NCBI GenBank assembly: GCA_965248775.1
Contig: OZ252150.1
Span: 2,356,001 to 2,420,000 of the forward strand
Direction of reading: 5' to 3'
Length of the DNA stretch: 64,000 nt
DNA from: JBHHUI01 sp965248775
GTDB taxonomy: Bacteria > Chloroflexota > Anaerolineae > Anaerolineales > JBHHUI01
This document shows positions 44,281-53,229 of the stretch, piece by piece. The notes beneath the pieces are model-generated. The model was given only the letters and a program-made list of their open reading frames with translations, had not been told where the DNA came from and made no database searches. Positions within the stretch are counted from its first letter, which is position 1; each line of letters opens with the position of its first letter. Both the position numbers and the translations under genes were made by a program.

Positions 44281-45909
44281 CTAATTGAGGATGGTCGGCC
44301 CGGCGGCGCGCACTTCGGGCGCGACATGCGCGGCGAACTGCTCAAAATTTTCGTGGAAGCGGACAGCCAGGTCGTGGGCTCTCTGATCGTAGGCGTCCTT
44401 ATCGGCCCAGGTGGAGCGTGGTCGCAGCACATCGTCCGGTACGCCCGGAACAGATTTGGGAATGGCGACGCCAAAGACCTCGTCCGGTTCGGTGGGGACA
44501 TCGGTCAGATCGCCATTGACCACCGCGTTCACCATTGCGCGCGTGTAGCCGATTTTCATGCGCTGTCCAATTCCAAATGGGCCGCCTGTCCAACCGGTGT
44601 TCACCAGCCACACAGTTGCTCTGTGTTTGGCAATCTTTTGCGCGAGCATATCGGCATATACACTGGGATGCCAGATCAGGAACGGCGATCCAAAACAGGC
44701 CGAGAACGTTGCCTGTGGATCGCTCACGCCGCTTTCGGTTCCTGCAAGTTTGGCCGTATAGCCAGAGAGAAAATAATAACGTGCCTGGTCACGAGTCAGC
44801 CTTGCAATCGGGGGCAGCACACCCCAGGCATCGGCTGTCAGAAAAACAACATTGCGGGGATGTCCTCCCATGCCGGAGGCTTCTGTATTCTGATTGAAGT
44901 AGATCGGGTAGGCTGCACGCGTGTTTTCAGTAATGCTCTCGTTGGCCAAGTCCAGCGCGCGCGTTGTCGGGTCTACCACCACATTTTCCAATACTGTACC
45001 AAAACGGCGCGTTGTGGCGTAGATATCAGGTTCGGCCTCCTCCGATAATCGGATCACTTTAGCATAACAGCCGCCCTCCAGATTAAATACGCCCCGCTCG
45101 CTCCAACCATGCTCATCATCACCGATCAGCGCCCTCGAGGGATCGGCAGAGAGAGTGGTTTTGCCTGTGCCGGAAAGCCCGAAAAACAACGCCGAGCGGC
45201 CGTTGTCGCCCACATTTGCTGAACAGTGCATGGAGAGCACATCTTGCTCGGGGAGCATGTAGTTCAACAGAGTGAAGATAGATTTCTTGAGTTCACCTGC
45301 GTAGCGTGTGCCGCCGATCAGAGCCAAGCGCTCGGCAAAGTTCAGGATGACGAAGGCGCCGCTCTGCGTGCCGTCTACCTCCGGGTTGGCCTGCATCTCC
45401 GGGGCATGTAAAACAGTGAAGTCCGGTTCGAAATCTTTCAGCTCTTCTGCCGGAGGGCGAATAAACATATTATGCACAAAGAGCGAATGCCAGGCGGTGG
45501 TGGATACGAAGCGCAAACGCAGGCGATATTGCGGGTCGGCGCAGGCATAGACATCCCGCACGAAGAGTTCCTGCCCTTGCAGGTATTCGACGACCCTGCC
45601 CCGCAGTGCTTCGAATTGCTGGGGCTCAAAAGCGGCGTTGACCGACCCCCACCAGACATCAGATTCAGTTGATCCCTCGCGCACAATGAACTTGTCCTTG
45701 GGTGAACGTCCGGTGTGCGGGGAGGTCACGGCATTGAACGGTCCAGCGGCTGTTATCTCGCCCTCCGCGCGCAGAACGGCATGTTCAATGCAGGCGGCGA
45801 GACTCAGGTTCCAGTGAACCTTCGCGGTGGTTAAACCAATCTCCGACAGATCGGAGCGCGGATTAGACTGCACAAATGTCTCCGTTAGAACGCTGTGTTC
45901 TGCAATCAT
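44281..45909 (-). CDS. pckA: Phosphoenolpyruvate carboxykinase (ATP)
   Basis: A 542-residue gluconeogenic enzyme: oxaloacetate plus ATP gives phosphoenolpyruvate, CO2 and ADP. The kinase-1a motif FFGLSGTGKTTLSADPSR is at about residues 240-257, with metal-binding residues in IGDDEHGW just after. FSACFGSPFLIWHPSVYA and NTGWTGGPFGIGQRMKI are typical. Length is normal for the ATP type. It sits between the S9 peptidase and a class V aminotransferase, all minus strand, not clearly one operon. Confidence 0.96.
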   Translation of the reverse strand: MIAEHSVLTETFVQSNPRSDLSEIGLTTAKVHWNLSLAACIEHAVLRAEGEITAAGPFNAVTSPHTGRSPKDKFIVREGSTESDVWWGSVNAAFEPQQFEALRGRVVEYLQGQELFVRDVYACADPQYRLRLRFVSTTAWHSLFVHNMFIRPPAEELKDFEPDFTVLHAPEMQANPEVDGTQSGAFVILNFAERLALIGGTRYAGELKKSIFTLLNYMLPEQDVLSMHCSANVGDNGRSALFFGLSGTGKTTLSADPSRALIGDDEHGWSERGVFNLEGGCYAKVIRLSEEAEPDIYATTRRFGTVLENVVVDPTTRALDLANESITENTRAAYPIYFNQNTEASGMGGHPRNVVFLTADAWGVLPPIARLTRDQARYYFLSGYTAKLAGTESGVSDPQATFSACFGSPFLIWHPSVYADMLAQKIAKHRATVWLVNTGWTGGPFGIGQRMKIGYTRAMVNAVVNGDLTDVPTEPDEVFGVAIPKSVPGVPDDVLRPRSTWADKDAYDQRAHDLAVRFHENFEQFAAHVAPEVRAAGPTILN

Positions 45910-45996
45910 AAAATAGACTACCTTCGGAATTTTACACGTGATTGTAAGTGCACGGCTAATGTAAAGGACGATACGCTCGAAATTGGGGGTTTGACG

Positions 45997-47259
45997 TCAC
46001 AGACCATGCACCACTTCCAGTAGCCGATCGATTTCCGCCAGCGTATTGTAATGCGCTGCTCCTACGCGTACCATGCCGACAGATTCTGCCAGCCCCAGTC
46101 GGCGCACCACTTCCACGGCGTAGTAGTGACCATCCCATACAAAGATGTTCTCGCGTGCAAGCGCTTCCGCGATCTCGCGCGGTGTGTGACTGTCCATTGT
46201 GAAAGCCACTGTCGGGACACGCTGCTCCATGCGTGTGGGGTCGGTGATGCCGCGCACTTGCACACCGGGGATAGACTGCAATCCGCTGATCAGATGTGCA
46301 CTGAGAGTTTCCTCGTAGGACTTAATGGCGGCCAGCGCGCTGTGCAAGTGCAATCGGCGGCCGGTCATATCGGCAAATTGCTCTGCGAAGCTGCTCCCGA
46401 ATTGCTCGCCCACCCAGGCCAGATATTCGAGCGAGCCGAGCGTACCGGCCTGCCCCTCGTGCGACTGTGTGCCAGTCTCGAATTTATCGGGCGTTTGCTC
46501 GCCGGCGGGTCGCACTTTGTACGCCGGCAGCCGATCAAGTAGCTCGCGTTTACCCCACAGCACGCCTTGGTGCGGTCCGAAGAATTTATAGGGGCTGCAA
46601 GCGAGCAGGTCTGCGCCAAGCGCCTGCACATCTGTGGGGCCGTGCGGGACATATTGAACGGCGTCCACGTACACCAGCGCGTCGGCGGCGTGTGCCATTT
46701 CGACGATCTGTTGTACTGGATTTATCGTGCCGATCGCATTGGACGCATATCCCACCGCGACCAACTTTGTGCGCTCGGAGAGCAGCCCTTCAAATTCGTC
46801 CATGCGCAGGGCGTAGGTATGCGGATCGAAATCCAACCAGCGAATGATCGCGCCGGTGTCCTGCGCCAAGCGCAACCAGGGCGAGATATTTGCGTCGTGG
46901 TCGAGGCGGGTGATGATGATCTCGTCGCCCGTCGCAAACTCGTGTTGGAGCGCGTGCGCCAGCGCGAAGGTGAGCGTTGTCATGTTGGGACCAAAGATGA
47001 CCTCATTTGGCGAGGCGGCGTTGAGCAGCGCTGCCATGGCGGCATGAGCATCGGCCAGAAGCGCTTCGGTCTGCAGCGAGGTTCGGAATGCGCCGCCGAG
47101 GTTGGCATTGTTTTGAACCAGATAATCGCTCATGCGGTCAATGGCGCGTTGTGGCATTTGCGTGCCACCCGGATTGTCGAGGTAGACACGCGGCACGCCG
47201 TCGTCTGTGAGTTGCAGGGCCGGAAAATGGGTGCGGATTTCAGTTTGGTTGAGAGACAT
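45997..47259 (-). CDS. Class V aminotransferase / cysteine desulfurase-like protein
   Basis: A 420-residue PLP enzyme. VYLDNPGGTQMPQRAID opens the fold; EVIFGPNMTTLTFALAHAL is the PLP-phosphate helix; VYVDAVQYVPHGP contains the PLP-pairing Asp and His; and LLACSPYKFFGPHQGVLWG has the Schiff-base Lys. Typical cysteine desulfurase loops with an active Cys are not obvious, so the reaction is unsure (cysteine desulfurase-like subfamily). The ATG at 47259 is right: longer frames run into an insertion sequence that ends at 47278. That element sits 18 nt upstream of the start. Confidence 0.85.
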   Translation of the reverse strand: MSLNQTEIRTHFPALQLTDDGVPRVYLDNPGGTQMPQRAIDRMSDYLVQNNANLGGAFRTSLQTEALLADAHAAMAALLNAASPNEVIFGPNMTTLTFALAHALQHEFATGDEIIITRLDHDANISPWLRLAQDTGAIIRWLDFDPHTYALRMDEFEGLLSERTKLVAVGYASNAIGTINPVQQIVEMAHAADALVYVDAVQYVPHGPTDVQALGADLLACSPYKFFGPHQGVLWGKRELLDRLPAYKVRPAGEQTPDKFETGTQSHEGQAGTLGSLEYLAWVGEQFGSSFAEQFADMTGRRLHLHSALAAIKSYEETLSAHLISGLQSIPGVQVRGITDPTRMEQRVPTVAFTMDSHTPREIAEALARENIFVWDGHYYAVEVVRRLGLAESVGMVRVGAAHYNTLAEIDRLLEVVHGL

Positions 47260-47277
47260 GGGTTTTAGAGTAGAGGG

Positions 47278-48756
47278 CTCGAGTGTTGTGATTTGAGTGA
47301 AAAGGCTCAAGCAGCCAAAGAGTAAGCCTGCTTGGCGAATAAGTACGAGAAGACTTGTTGCTCGTCAGTACCGTCAGACAGAGAGCCGTGAGCCTGCAAG
47401 ATCAATGCTTCGATTAGCTGCTGGCTTTGTTGGCGAATAACCTGCCCGATGGATTGGATGGGCGCGCAGACCTTGTCACGACGCGATGTGGGCAAACAGT
47501 GCAGGTGCAGGAACGAATAGGCCACGAAGACCAGTGACCAGTGCTTATGAATGGCGGCGGCCGAGCGCATGCGATATTCGTGGAGCCCCAGGTTCTGTTT
47601 GGCGTCTTGATAAAAGGTCTCAATCGGCCAACGGAGCAGATAGGTTGCGATGATCTTCTTGGCATCCCAACTGAGATGGCTGCTGACCAGCACGGCATAG
47701 GTGCCGGTTAAATCAGGCTTGGCAAAGCTGATGACCAGCCGTACCTTCCCCAAAGTCGGGATGCGTACATTCTTGCTGAAGCAGTAGTAGGTCTGCTCGC
47801 CCACTTGCATCGGTTTGAAAGCGGAAGGTGGGATAAGCGGCACTAGGTCCTGCACCTTGATGTGCGGACCATCAAAGCGCATGCGTTCGCCGGAAGCATC
47901 CTGGAGCACAAAGCTGTTGGTGATAAGGTTGCGGTTGTTTTTCAGCAGGCTGATCCAGTGCTTGCCATGCGCACTGAGAACTTCGAGCAATTCGGGTGCC
48001 AGGTACCAGGCGTCGAACAGCACCGTTTCAAAGGGCAAATCGTGCGCCAGCGCCGCCTTGACCAGTTCAGCCGCCAGCGAAATCTTGGTCTGAAAAGATT
48101 CGTCCAGAGCCCGGAACTCTGGGTCGGCCAGCAAGGTGGGTGCGACTTGACGTTTGAAGCGATTACGCTCCTTCTTGGTTTTCGGGATCGTAGCGTCGGG
48201 CAACAGTTTCTTGACGAACGCTTCCCAGTCGGTGACTTCTTCGTAGCGCCGGTACAGTCGCCAGTCGGCCGGAAAGCGAACCGCGCCGCTGATGTAGTGG
48301 CCGGTGACCAGATTGTGCGCTAGCGGATACATGTGGTTGCCGTGGTTGTAATGTTGGTCAATGTATTCGAACAGACTGCCGACGTGCTCGCACAAAGTAT
48401 CATCGATGGCCAGCATCGATTTGCGGGCGCCCTGGCGCTGACGCTTGGTTTGCTGGAATAAGTATGCAATGCGTTCCTGGTTCAGTTCCGCGGCATCCCA
48501 GTTCGCTTCCGACAAGAAGCGCGACAGGTTGGTCTTGTCAGCGCTATCCAACAGGCAGCGCGTCATGTTCGCCATCGACTTGTTCTTCAACACAAGCAGT
48601 CCGGTTAGATAATTCTCGAAATGCCGGAACTGACAGCGGTTTTCAAACACCCCGCGAAAGCTGGCGCTGTGCTCTGATACGATGGGAGCCGGTTTTACGA
48701 TGGGAAGTTGCATCTGCCGAATATGCCCTAAGATCACTCAAATCACAACACTCGAG
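47278..48756. mobile_element. IS4-like insertion sequence with 7-bp target duplication
   Basis: A 1,479-bp element with perfect inverted repeats starting CTCGAGTGTTGTGATTTG (47278-47300 and 48734-48756). TAGAGGG is duplicated on both sides (47271-47277 and 48757-48763). One minus-strand transposase gene. It separates the class V aminotransferase from its native upstream region. Confidence 0.85.
47307..48713 (-). CDS. IS4-type transposase
   Basis: A DDE transposase of 468 residues from the ATG at 48713 (MQLPIVKPAPIVSEHSAS); the frame is open to 48737, inside the terminal repeat. Catalytic residues are visible in MLAIDDTLCEHVG, ETVLFDAWYLAPELLEVL and LLRWPIETFYQDAKQNLGL, the last matching the Y-R-E-K signature of IS4-type enzymes. 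It appears complete. Assignment to a particular IS4 subgroup is not made. Confidence 0.88.
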   Translation of the reverse strand: MQLPIVKPAPIVSEHSASFRGVFENRCQFRHFENYLTGLLVLKNKSMANMTRCLLDSADKTNLSRFLSEANWDAAELNQERIAYLFQQTKRQRQGARKSMLAIDDTLCEHVGSLFEYIDQHYNHGNHMYPLAHNLVTGHYISGAVRFPADWRLYRRYEEVTDWEAFVKKLLPDATIPKTKKERNRFKRQVAPTLLADPEFRALDESFQTKISLAAELVKAALAHDLPFETVLFDAWYLAPELLEVLSAHGKHWISLLKNNRNLITNSFVLQDASGERMRFDGPHIKVQDLVPLIPPSAFKPMQVGEQTYYCFSKNVRIPTLGKVRLVISFAKPDLTGTYAVLVSSHLSWDAKKIIATYLLRWPIETFYQDAKQNLGLHEYRMRSAAAIHKHWSLVFVAYSFLHLHCLPTSRRDKVCAPIQSIGQVIRQQSQQLIEALILQAHGSLSDGTDEQQVFSYLFAKQAYSLAA

Positions 48757-48858
48757 TAGAGGGTTAGAGCGGTGAGTTAGAGTATGGAGCTTAGTACACT
48801 GTAAAGAAAGAAATCGAAGCATTTTGACAATACCTGCCGAAAGGACGAAAATGGCAGG

Positions 48859-49281
48859 ATGAAAAAACAACATGTACAACTCAGTGAACCAGATCGAAAA
48901 TATCTCGAAGCCCTGATTGGCAAAGGCGAATTGACGGCCAAAGCTTATCGGCGAGCATTAGCATTTCTCGAACTCGATCGTGGTCAAACCTATACGGCTG
49001 TGTCTGGGACATTGCAAGTTACCATGCAAACTTTGTCGGTGTGGGCTGCGAAATATCGCGAGAAGGGCTTACAGGTTCTGCAGGACCAAGCCCGTTCTGG
49101 CAGACCAGTCGAAATCGATGGCAAGCAGCGCGCCAAGATTACCGCTTTAGCTTGTAGTGAGCCGCCCGCAGGGTACGCCCGATGGAGTTTGCGACTGCTG
49201 GCCGACAAAGTGGTTGAGTTGGAGTATTGTGACCATATTTCCCATACAGAGGTCGGCCATATTCTCAAAAAAACGAACTAA
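48859..49281 (+). CDS. IS630-like transposase, N-terminal part
   Basis: A 140-residue fragment with the DNA-binding helices of IS630 transposases (LTAKAYRRALAFLELDRGQ, VTMQTLSVWAAKYREKGLQV, the GRP-type linker ARSGRPVEIDGKQR). It ends at TAA after an A7 run, CTC AAA AAA ACG. A -1 shift there reads on as LKKNELKPHLKRTW, the expected continuation. The slip may be programmed, as in several IS families, or a mutation. Confidence 0.75.
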   Translation: MKKQHVQLSEPDRKYLEALIGKGELTAKAYRRALAFLELDRGQTYTAVSGTLQVTMQTLSVWAAKYREKGLQVLQDQARSGRPVEIDGKQRAKITALACSEPPAGYARWSLRLLADKVVELEYCDHISHTEVGHILKKTN

Positions 49282-49590
49282 AACCGCATCTCAAGCGCAC
49301 CTGGGTTATCGGCAAGCTGGACAGTCGGTTTCTGGCGCGGATGGAGCATCTCCTGTGGCTCTACGCCTTGCCCCATGACCCGGAGTATTGCCGGGTACGG
49401 CAGTACTCGGTGTTTCGACGAGCGGCCGTGTTTTCTAATCGGAGAGCGCGTGGAGCCGTTGGCCTTACAAAGTGGACAGGTGCGCAAAGAACACTATGCC
49501 TATGAAAAGCTGGGGTCGTGCGCCTTGCTCGCCGCCATCGAGCCCTTGACCGGCGCAAGATTGGCGCAAGTCCAGCCCCGGCGCACCTAG
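49282..49590 (+). pseudogene. IS630-like transposase, middle part
   Basis: After the A7 run, one frame reads PHLKRTWVIGKLDSRFLAR and MEHLLWLYALPHDPEY up to about 49390. After a 26-nt palindrome (49383-49408) a different frame continues with CFDERPCFLIGERVEPLAL, the first catalytic Asp region, and GSCALLAAIEPLTGARLAQV. It stops at TAG 49588-49590. The two frames differ by one base, so the palindrome marks a disruption. Confidence 0.65.
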
Positions 49591-49603
49591 TCCAGCCGCC
49601 TAG

Positions 49604-51058
49604 TACTACAGTTGTAGATAAATGAGTGATGCACCACGACGTTTGTAATGATAGAACCTGGCGACGGCCTGATGATGGCGACGCCAATGCGACCAGGCGA
49701 GGATCTCCTGAGCGGTCTGCTGCACGCGCAACACTAGACGCCAGAGCAATCGCCGGATTTCGGCCACACTCAACCGCACGAGAGGCCGCGGCGGTGCTTG
49801 AACGCCGCAAGACTGTTGCGCGTCGCTGACAACAACGCCCCCTTTTTCAGCGCTTCGTGGCTTGGCGTGGTCGTTCGTATCGCGGCCAGATAAGCATGCG
49901 CCCACATCGCCAGAGTGGTATGGCGATACCAACCGGTCCAACTGCGCACTTCATATTGATCCAATCCGACTTCACCCTTGGCAGCCTCGAAGGTCACTTC
50001 AATCGCCCAACGGCTGCCGGCCACGCGCACCATGTCTTCCAGCGTGGTTTCCTGTGGCGCGAAGACCACGAAGGCTGTCAGTTCATGCAGGTCTTCGATT
50101 TTGCGCCGTATCAGCAGCCAGCGCCCCCAGCTCGCTTGCATGGGTGGGTTGAGCGGCAGCAGATGCCAGTCGTATCCGCGTGGACCTTTGGCCCCAGCGC
50201 CGGCGCTCAGTCGTATCCAATCTTCGGCAGGCAAGGTGGCCAGCACTTGCTTGACGCGGTGCTGTTTGAAACCAATCCAGACGTACTCCTTGCCCGAAAC
50301 GGCCAGCGCGTAGGCCCGTTCTCGCTCTTCCAGCCACAGACGCAGGCGGCGGTCGTCGCCATAGACAGAGTCGCCCGTCACCCACGCCGCCGGCAGGCCG
50401 GTGTCCAGTGCCCGCGCCAGCATCTGCCGCGCCAGCGCTGGTTTGGTCGCAAACGCGCGGTCCGCGGGGATACCGACACTCGCACAGCGCACCGGGTCGT
50501 TGGTCCACTCCTTGGGCAAGTAAAGTTCGCGGTCAATCAAGGTGTGCCCCGCGCCACCCGCATACGCCAGGAAGACCCCGACCTGAGAGTTCTCGACGCG
50601 CCCGGCAGTGCCGCTGTACTGCCGGGCGACACCTGCGGAGTGACGACCCTTCTTGACGAACCCCGTTTCGTCGACGATCAGGACCGCTGTGGCATCGCTC
50701 AGATAATCGCGCACATATTGTTGCAGGTCATCGCGCACCTGGTCGGCGTCCCACAGCGCCCGCCCGAGCAGATGTTGCAGGCCGTAGGGCGTCGGCTGTC
50801 CGAGCGCCTCCGCCAGCTGCCAGCTGTGCTTGCGCTCTGCATTGCTCAGCAACCCGCGCAAATAGCCCAGCGCTTGCTCCCGCGCTTCCGCCCGGGCGAA
50901 CCGCGCGCCAATGCGTTGTGCGACTTCCAGCAGTGCATCGGCCCAGCCCTGCACGACGGCCAGATCGGTTATGCCATTATCAACACGTCCGTTTGTCATT
51001 GGTATCTTCGCCCCCTTGTCGGAGCCAAACGATACCACATTTATCTACAACTGTAGTA
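49604..51058. mobile_element. IS701-like element, full-length copy A
   Basis: A 1,455-bp element bounded by inverted repeats TACTACAGTTGTAGATAAAT (49604 on) and its mate ending at 51058. CTAG is duplicated at 49600-49603 and 51059-51062, so the target was CCTAGG. A nearly identical but internally deleted copy lies at 59767-61074. It is inserted in the IS630-like transposase gene. Confidence 0.88.
49770..50999 (-). CDS. IS701-family transposase (copy A)
   Basis: A 409-residue transposase from the ATG at 50999 (MTNGRVDNGITDLAVVQGW). It has AVLIVDETGFVKKGRHSAGV with the first catalytic Asp, WVTGDSVYGDDRRLRLWLE with the second, and RWAIEVTFEAAKGEVGLDQY with the Glu. The frame ends in RRGLSCG. 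A further 55 or so residues typical of the family C-terminus (VRLSVAEIRRLLWRLV onward) lie in the -1 frame down to a stop at 49606. Copy B shares this break, so it predates the spread of the element. Confidence 0.9.
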   Translation of the reverse strand: MTNGRVDNGITDLAVVQGWADALLEVAQRIGARFARAEAREQALGYLRGLLSNAERKHSWQLAEALGQPTPYGLQHLLGRALWDADQVRDDLQQYVRDYLSDATAVLIVDETGFVKKGRHSAGVARQYSGTAGRVENSQVGVFLAYAGGAGHTLIDRELYLPKEWTNDPVRCASVGIPADRAFATKPALARQMLARALDTGLPAAWVTGDSVYGDDRRLRLWLEERERAYALAVSGKEYVWIGFKQHRVKQVLATLPAEDWIRLSAGAGAKGPRGYDWHLLPLNPPMQASWGRWLLIRRKIEDLHELTAFVVFAPQETTLEDMVRVAGSRWAIEVTFEAAKGEVGLDQYEVRSWTGWYRHTTLAMWAHAYLAAIRTTTPSHEALKKGALLSATRNSLAAFKHRRGLSCG

Positions 51059-51061
51059 CTA

Positions 51062-51484
51062 GGCTGGGCAAAACGAGAATACGCGCTCTTTTGTCAGGCA
51101 TTAGCCGCACAGTACCCTGATGCGATCAAAATTCGACTGGTCCAAGACAATCTGAATACGCATGACACGAGTGCCTATTATGAAAATCTGCCTGCGGATG
51201 AAGCCTTTGCTCTAGCCGATCGTTTTGAATTCAATTTCACACCGAAATCTGCCAGTTGGTTGAACATGATCGAAATTGAGTTCTCCGCACTGACACGCCA
51301 ATGTCTCGACCGTCGCATCCCGACTATGGCACAACTCGAACGGGAAGTCCTGGCTCTCATCTCAGAACGCCGTTCAAAGAAGATCATAATCAATTGGCAG
51401 TTTTCCATTCAATCCGCCCGTTCCAAAATGAATTCGCATTACACTGCTGTTCATCTTGCAAACTGTAAATTCATAGATACTTAG
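51062..51484 (+). pseudogene. IS630-like transposase, C-terminal part
   Basis: Beyond the nested element the IS630 frame resumes as KREYALFCQALAAQYPDAIK. IRLVQDNLNTHD gives the second catalytic Asp and ASWLNMIEIEFSALTRQCL the Glu. The frame runs to a stop at 51484 just inside the right end. It joins in phase with the middle part across the CCTAGG target, apart from an upstream TAG. Confidence 0.75.
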
Positions 51485-51665
51485 TTTACGCTGTACTTAG
51501 GTATAGGATGACCTTCACATTCATAATTCTAATTCGACAACGCTGCACCCTAACTATTTGCTGCCCGCGAGATTATAGCAGGACGCAGATTGAAATCCTG
51601 CCTACCTATGCTGGCCTGACTCGCGGGTATCATTGTGTTCATCTCAATCGAAAGGCGACCTATTA

Positions 51666-52076
51666 ATGGACCTCGACGAAGCCCGCGCATTCATCAGCGA
51701 AAACCAGCGTGCCGTAATGGTGACACGTCACCCGAGCGGCGAACTGCAGCAGACTCCCGTGAACATTGGCCTCGATGGAGAAGGTCGCGGCATTGTAAGC
51801 TCACGCGAGACGGCCTTCAAAACGCGCAACATCCGCGCGGATCCGCGTGTGTCACTTTGCGTGATGAACGATGGCTTCTTCGGCAAATGGATCCAGATCG
51901 ACGGCAGTGCCGAAGTCCTTTCTCTTCCCGAAGCGCTGGAACCGCTGGTAGACTATTACAAGCGTACATATGGCGAGCACCCGGACTGGGAGGAATACCG
52001 AGTGGCGATGGGAAGGGAGCAGCGTGTGCTTTTGCGAGTAACAATCGCGCGCGCTGGGCCGGATAAGCGCGGTTAA
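51666..52076 (+). CDS. PPOX-class / F420-dependent oxidoreductase-like protein
   Basis: A 136-residue split-barrel flavin- or F420-binding protein of the pyridoxamine 5'-phosphate oxidase-like family. The N-terminus RAFISENQRAVMVTRHPSG and the strand PVNIGLDGEGRGIVSSRET line the cofactor site; NDGFFGKWIQIDGSAEVLSL follows as usual. Many relatives reduce small aromatics with F420. The ATG at 51666 is chosen; a longer frame to 51633 lacks support. The gap 51501-51665 has no gene. Confidence 0.82.
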   Translation: MDLDEARAFISENQRAVMVTRHPSGELQQTPVNIGLDGEGRGIVSSRETAFKTRNIRADPRVSLCVMNDGFFGKWIQIDGSAEVLSLPEALEPLVDYYKRTYGEHPDWEEYRVAMGREQRVLLRVTIARAGPDKRG

Positions 52077-52209
52077 CCTTGTCTAGCGTTTGCCAGTCAG
52101 GATAATCGGGTATATTCTCGCTACCTCCCAAAATAACAGCTTGGGCCGGTCACGTAGTGTAAAATCGGTCCGCAAATCATAATCTGTAAGCTTGGAACCA
52201 TTGCGTCCT

Positions 52210-53229
52210 ATGGCTACTCAAATACCTACAGACACACGCAATATTCTGGAAGTCCGTGACCTCACGACACGCTTCCACACGCAGGATGGAACCGTACATG
52301 CGGTTAATGGCGTTACCTTCGATTTGATAGAAGGAGAGTTGTTGGGCGTCGTCGGCGAAAGTGGTTGTGGTAAGAGTGTCACTGTGATGTCACTCTTAGG
52401 CCTCATCCCCATGCCGCCCGGTGAAATCGCAGCTGGTGAGGCCCTCTTCGAGGACCGCGACTTGATCGGGATGGATTCGGACGCACTGCGCAAGGTAAGG
52501 GGTGGCCGCATCGGATTTATCTTTCAGGACCCGATGACCTCACTCAATCCGGTATTGACTATCGGGCATCAGATTACTGAGCCGCTCCGTGAACATCTGG
52601 GTATGTCGCATGCAGAAGCTAATAAGCGTGCCGTTGAGCTTCTGGATTTGGTCAATATTCCGATGGCGGCGGCACGGCTAAAGGATTATCCCCATCAGTT
52701 TTCGGGTGGGATGCGCCAGCGGGTGATGATTGCTATTGCACTCGCCTGCTCGCCGCGTATCCTGATCGCCGACGAACCGACGACGGCCCTCGATGTAACA
52801 ATTCAAGCGCAGATTATTGAACTTATCAAACGATTGCGTGAAGAACTGGGTATGTCCATCATTTGGATTACGCACGATTTAGGCGTGGTCGCGGGGATTG
52901 CGGATCGTGTGTTGGTGATGTACGGCGGCTTGATTGTAGAGCGCGCGCCGGTTGAAGAACTCTACGAGAATCCGAGACACCCGTACACGCAAGGTCTGCT
53001 CGGCTCACTGCCTCGCCTTGAACAACGCAAGGCCGACCGTCTGACGAATATTAAAGGCCAGCCACCAAACCTGCTCAGCGAGCCGCACAGTTGCCCGTTC
53101 GCGCCACGTTGTCCCTACGTTTTCGAACGTTGTCTTGAGGAAAACCCGGCCATTTTACCTGTCAGCGATATCCACGAGGTCGCCTGCTGGTGGGATACCG
53201 ACAAAGGGGAAGCGCGCAATGGCAGCTGA
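52210..53229 (+). CDS. Dipeptide/oligopeptide ABC transporter ATPase, DppD/OppD type
   Basis: A 339-residue cytoplasmic ATPase that powers peptide import. Walker A GESGCGKS, Q loop FIFQDPMTSLNPVLTI, signature FSGGMRQRVMIAIAL and Walker B ILIADEPTTALDV are complete. The C-terminal motif CPFAPRCPYVFERC is the peptide-transporter extension, often an Fe-S site. It overlaps the DppF-type gene by 11 nt. First gene of the D-F-A-B-C cluster. ATG at 52210 (MATQIPTDTRN) preferred. Confidence 0.92.
   Translation: MATQIPTDTRNILEVRDLTTRFHTQDGTVHAVNGVTFDLIEGELLGVVGESGCGKSVTVMSLLGLIPMPPGEIAAGEALFEDRDLIGMDSDALRKVRGGRIGFIFQDPMTSLNPVLTIGHQITEPLREHLGMSHAEANKRAVELLDLVNIPMAAARLKDYPHQFSGGMRQRVMIAIALACSPRILIADEPTTALDVTIQAQIIELIKRLREELGMSIIWITHDLGVVAGIADRVLVMYGGLIVERAPVEELYENPRHPYTQGLLGSLPRLEQRKADRLTNIKGQPPNLLSEPHSCPFAPRCPYVFERCLEENPAILPVSDIHEVACWWDTDKGEARNGS

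Larger units (their letters stand above)
48790..51500. mobile_element. IS630-like element, interrupted by an IS701-like element
   Basis: Inverted ends CTTAGTACACTGTAAAG (48790-48806) and the mate at 51484-51500 (three to four mismatches) bracket an IS630-type transposase gene in pieces. Subtracting the nested element 49604-51058 leaves about 1.26 kb, normal for the family. The reading frame is broken three times (A7 slip, a 26-nt palindrome, an in-frame TAG), so the copy is probably dead. Confidence 0.75.

Noticed and set aside
49857..51056. 399-codon plus-strand open frame over IS701 copy A, repeated in copy B
   Set aside because: Antisense shadow of the transposase in GC-rich sequence; its composition (Arg/Gln/His/Pro-rich) is typical of such shadows.
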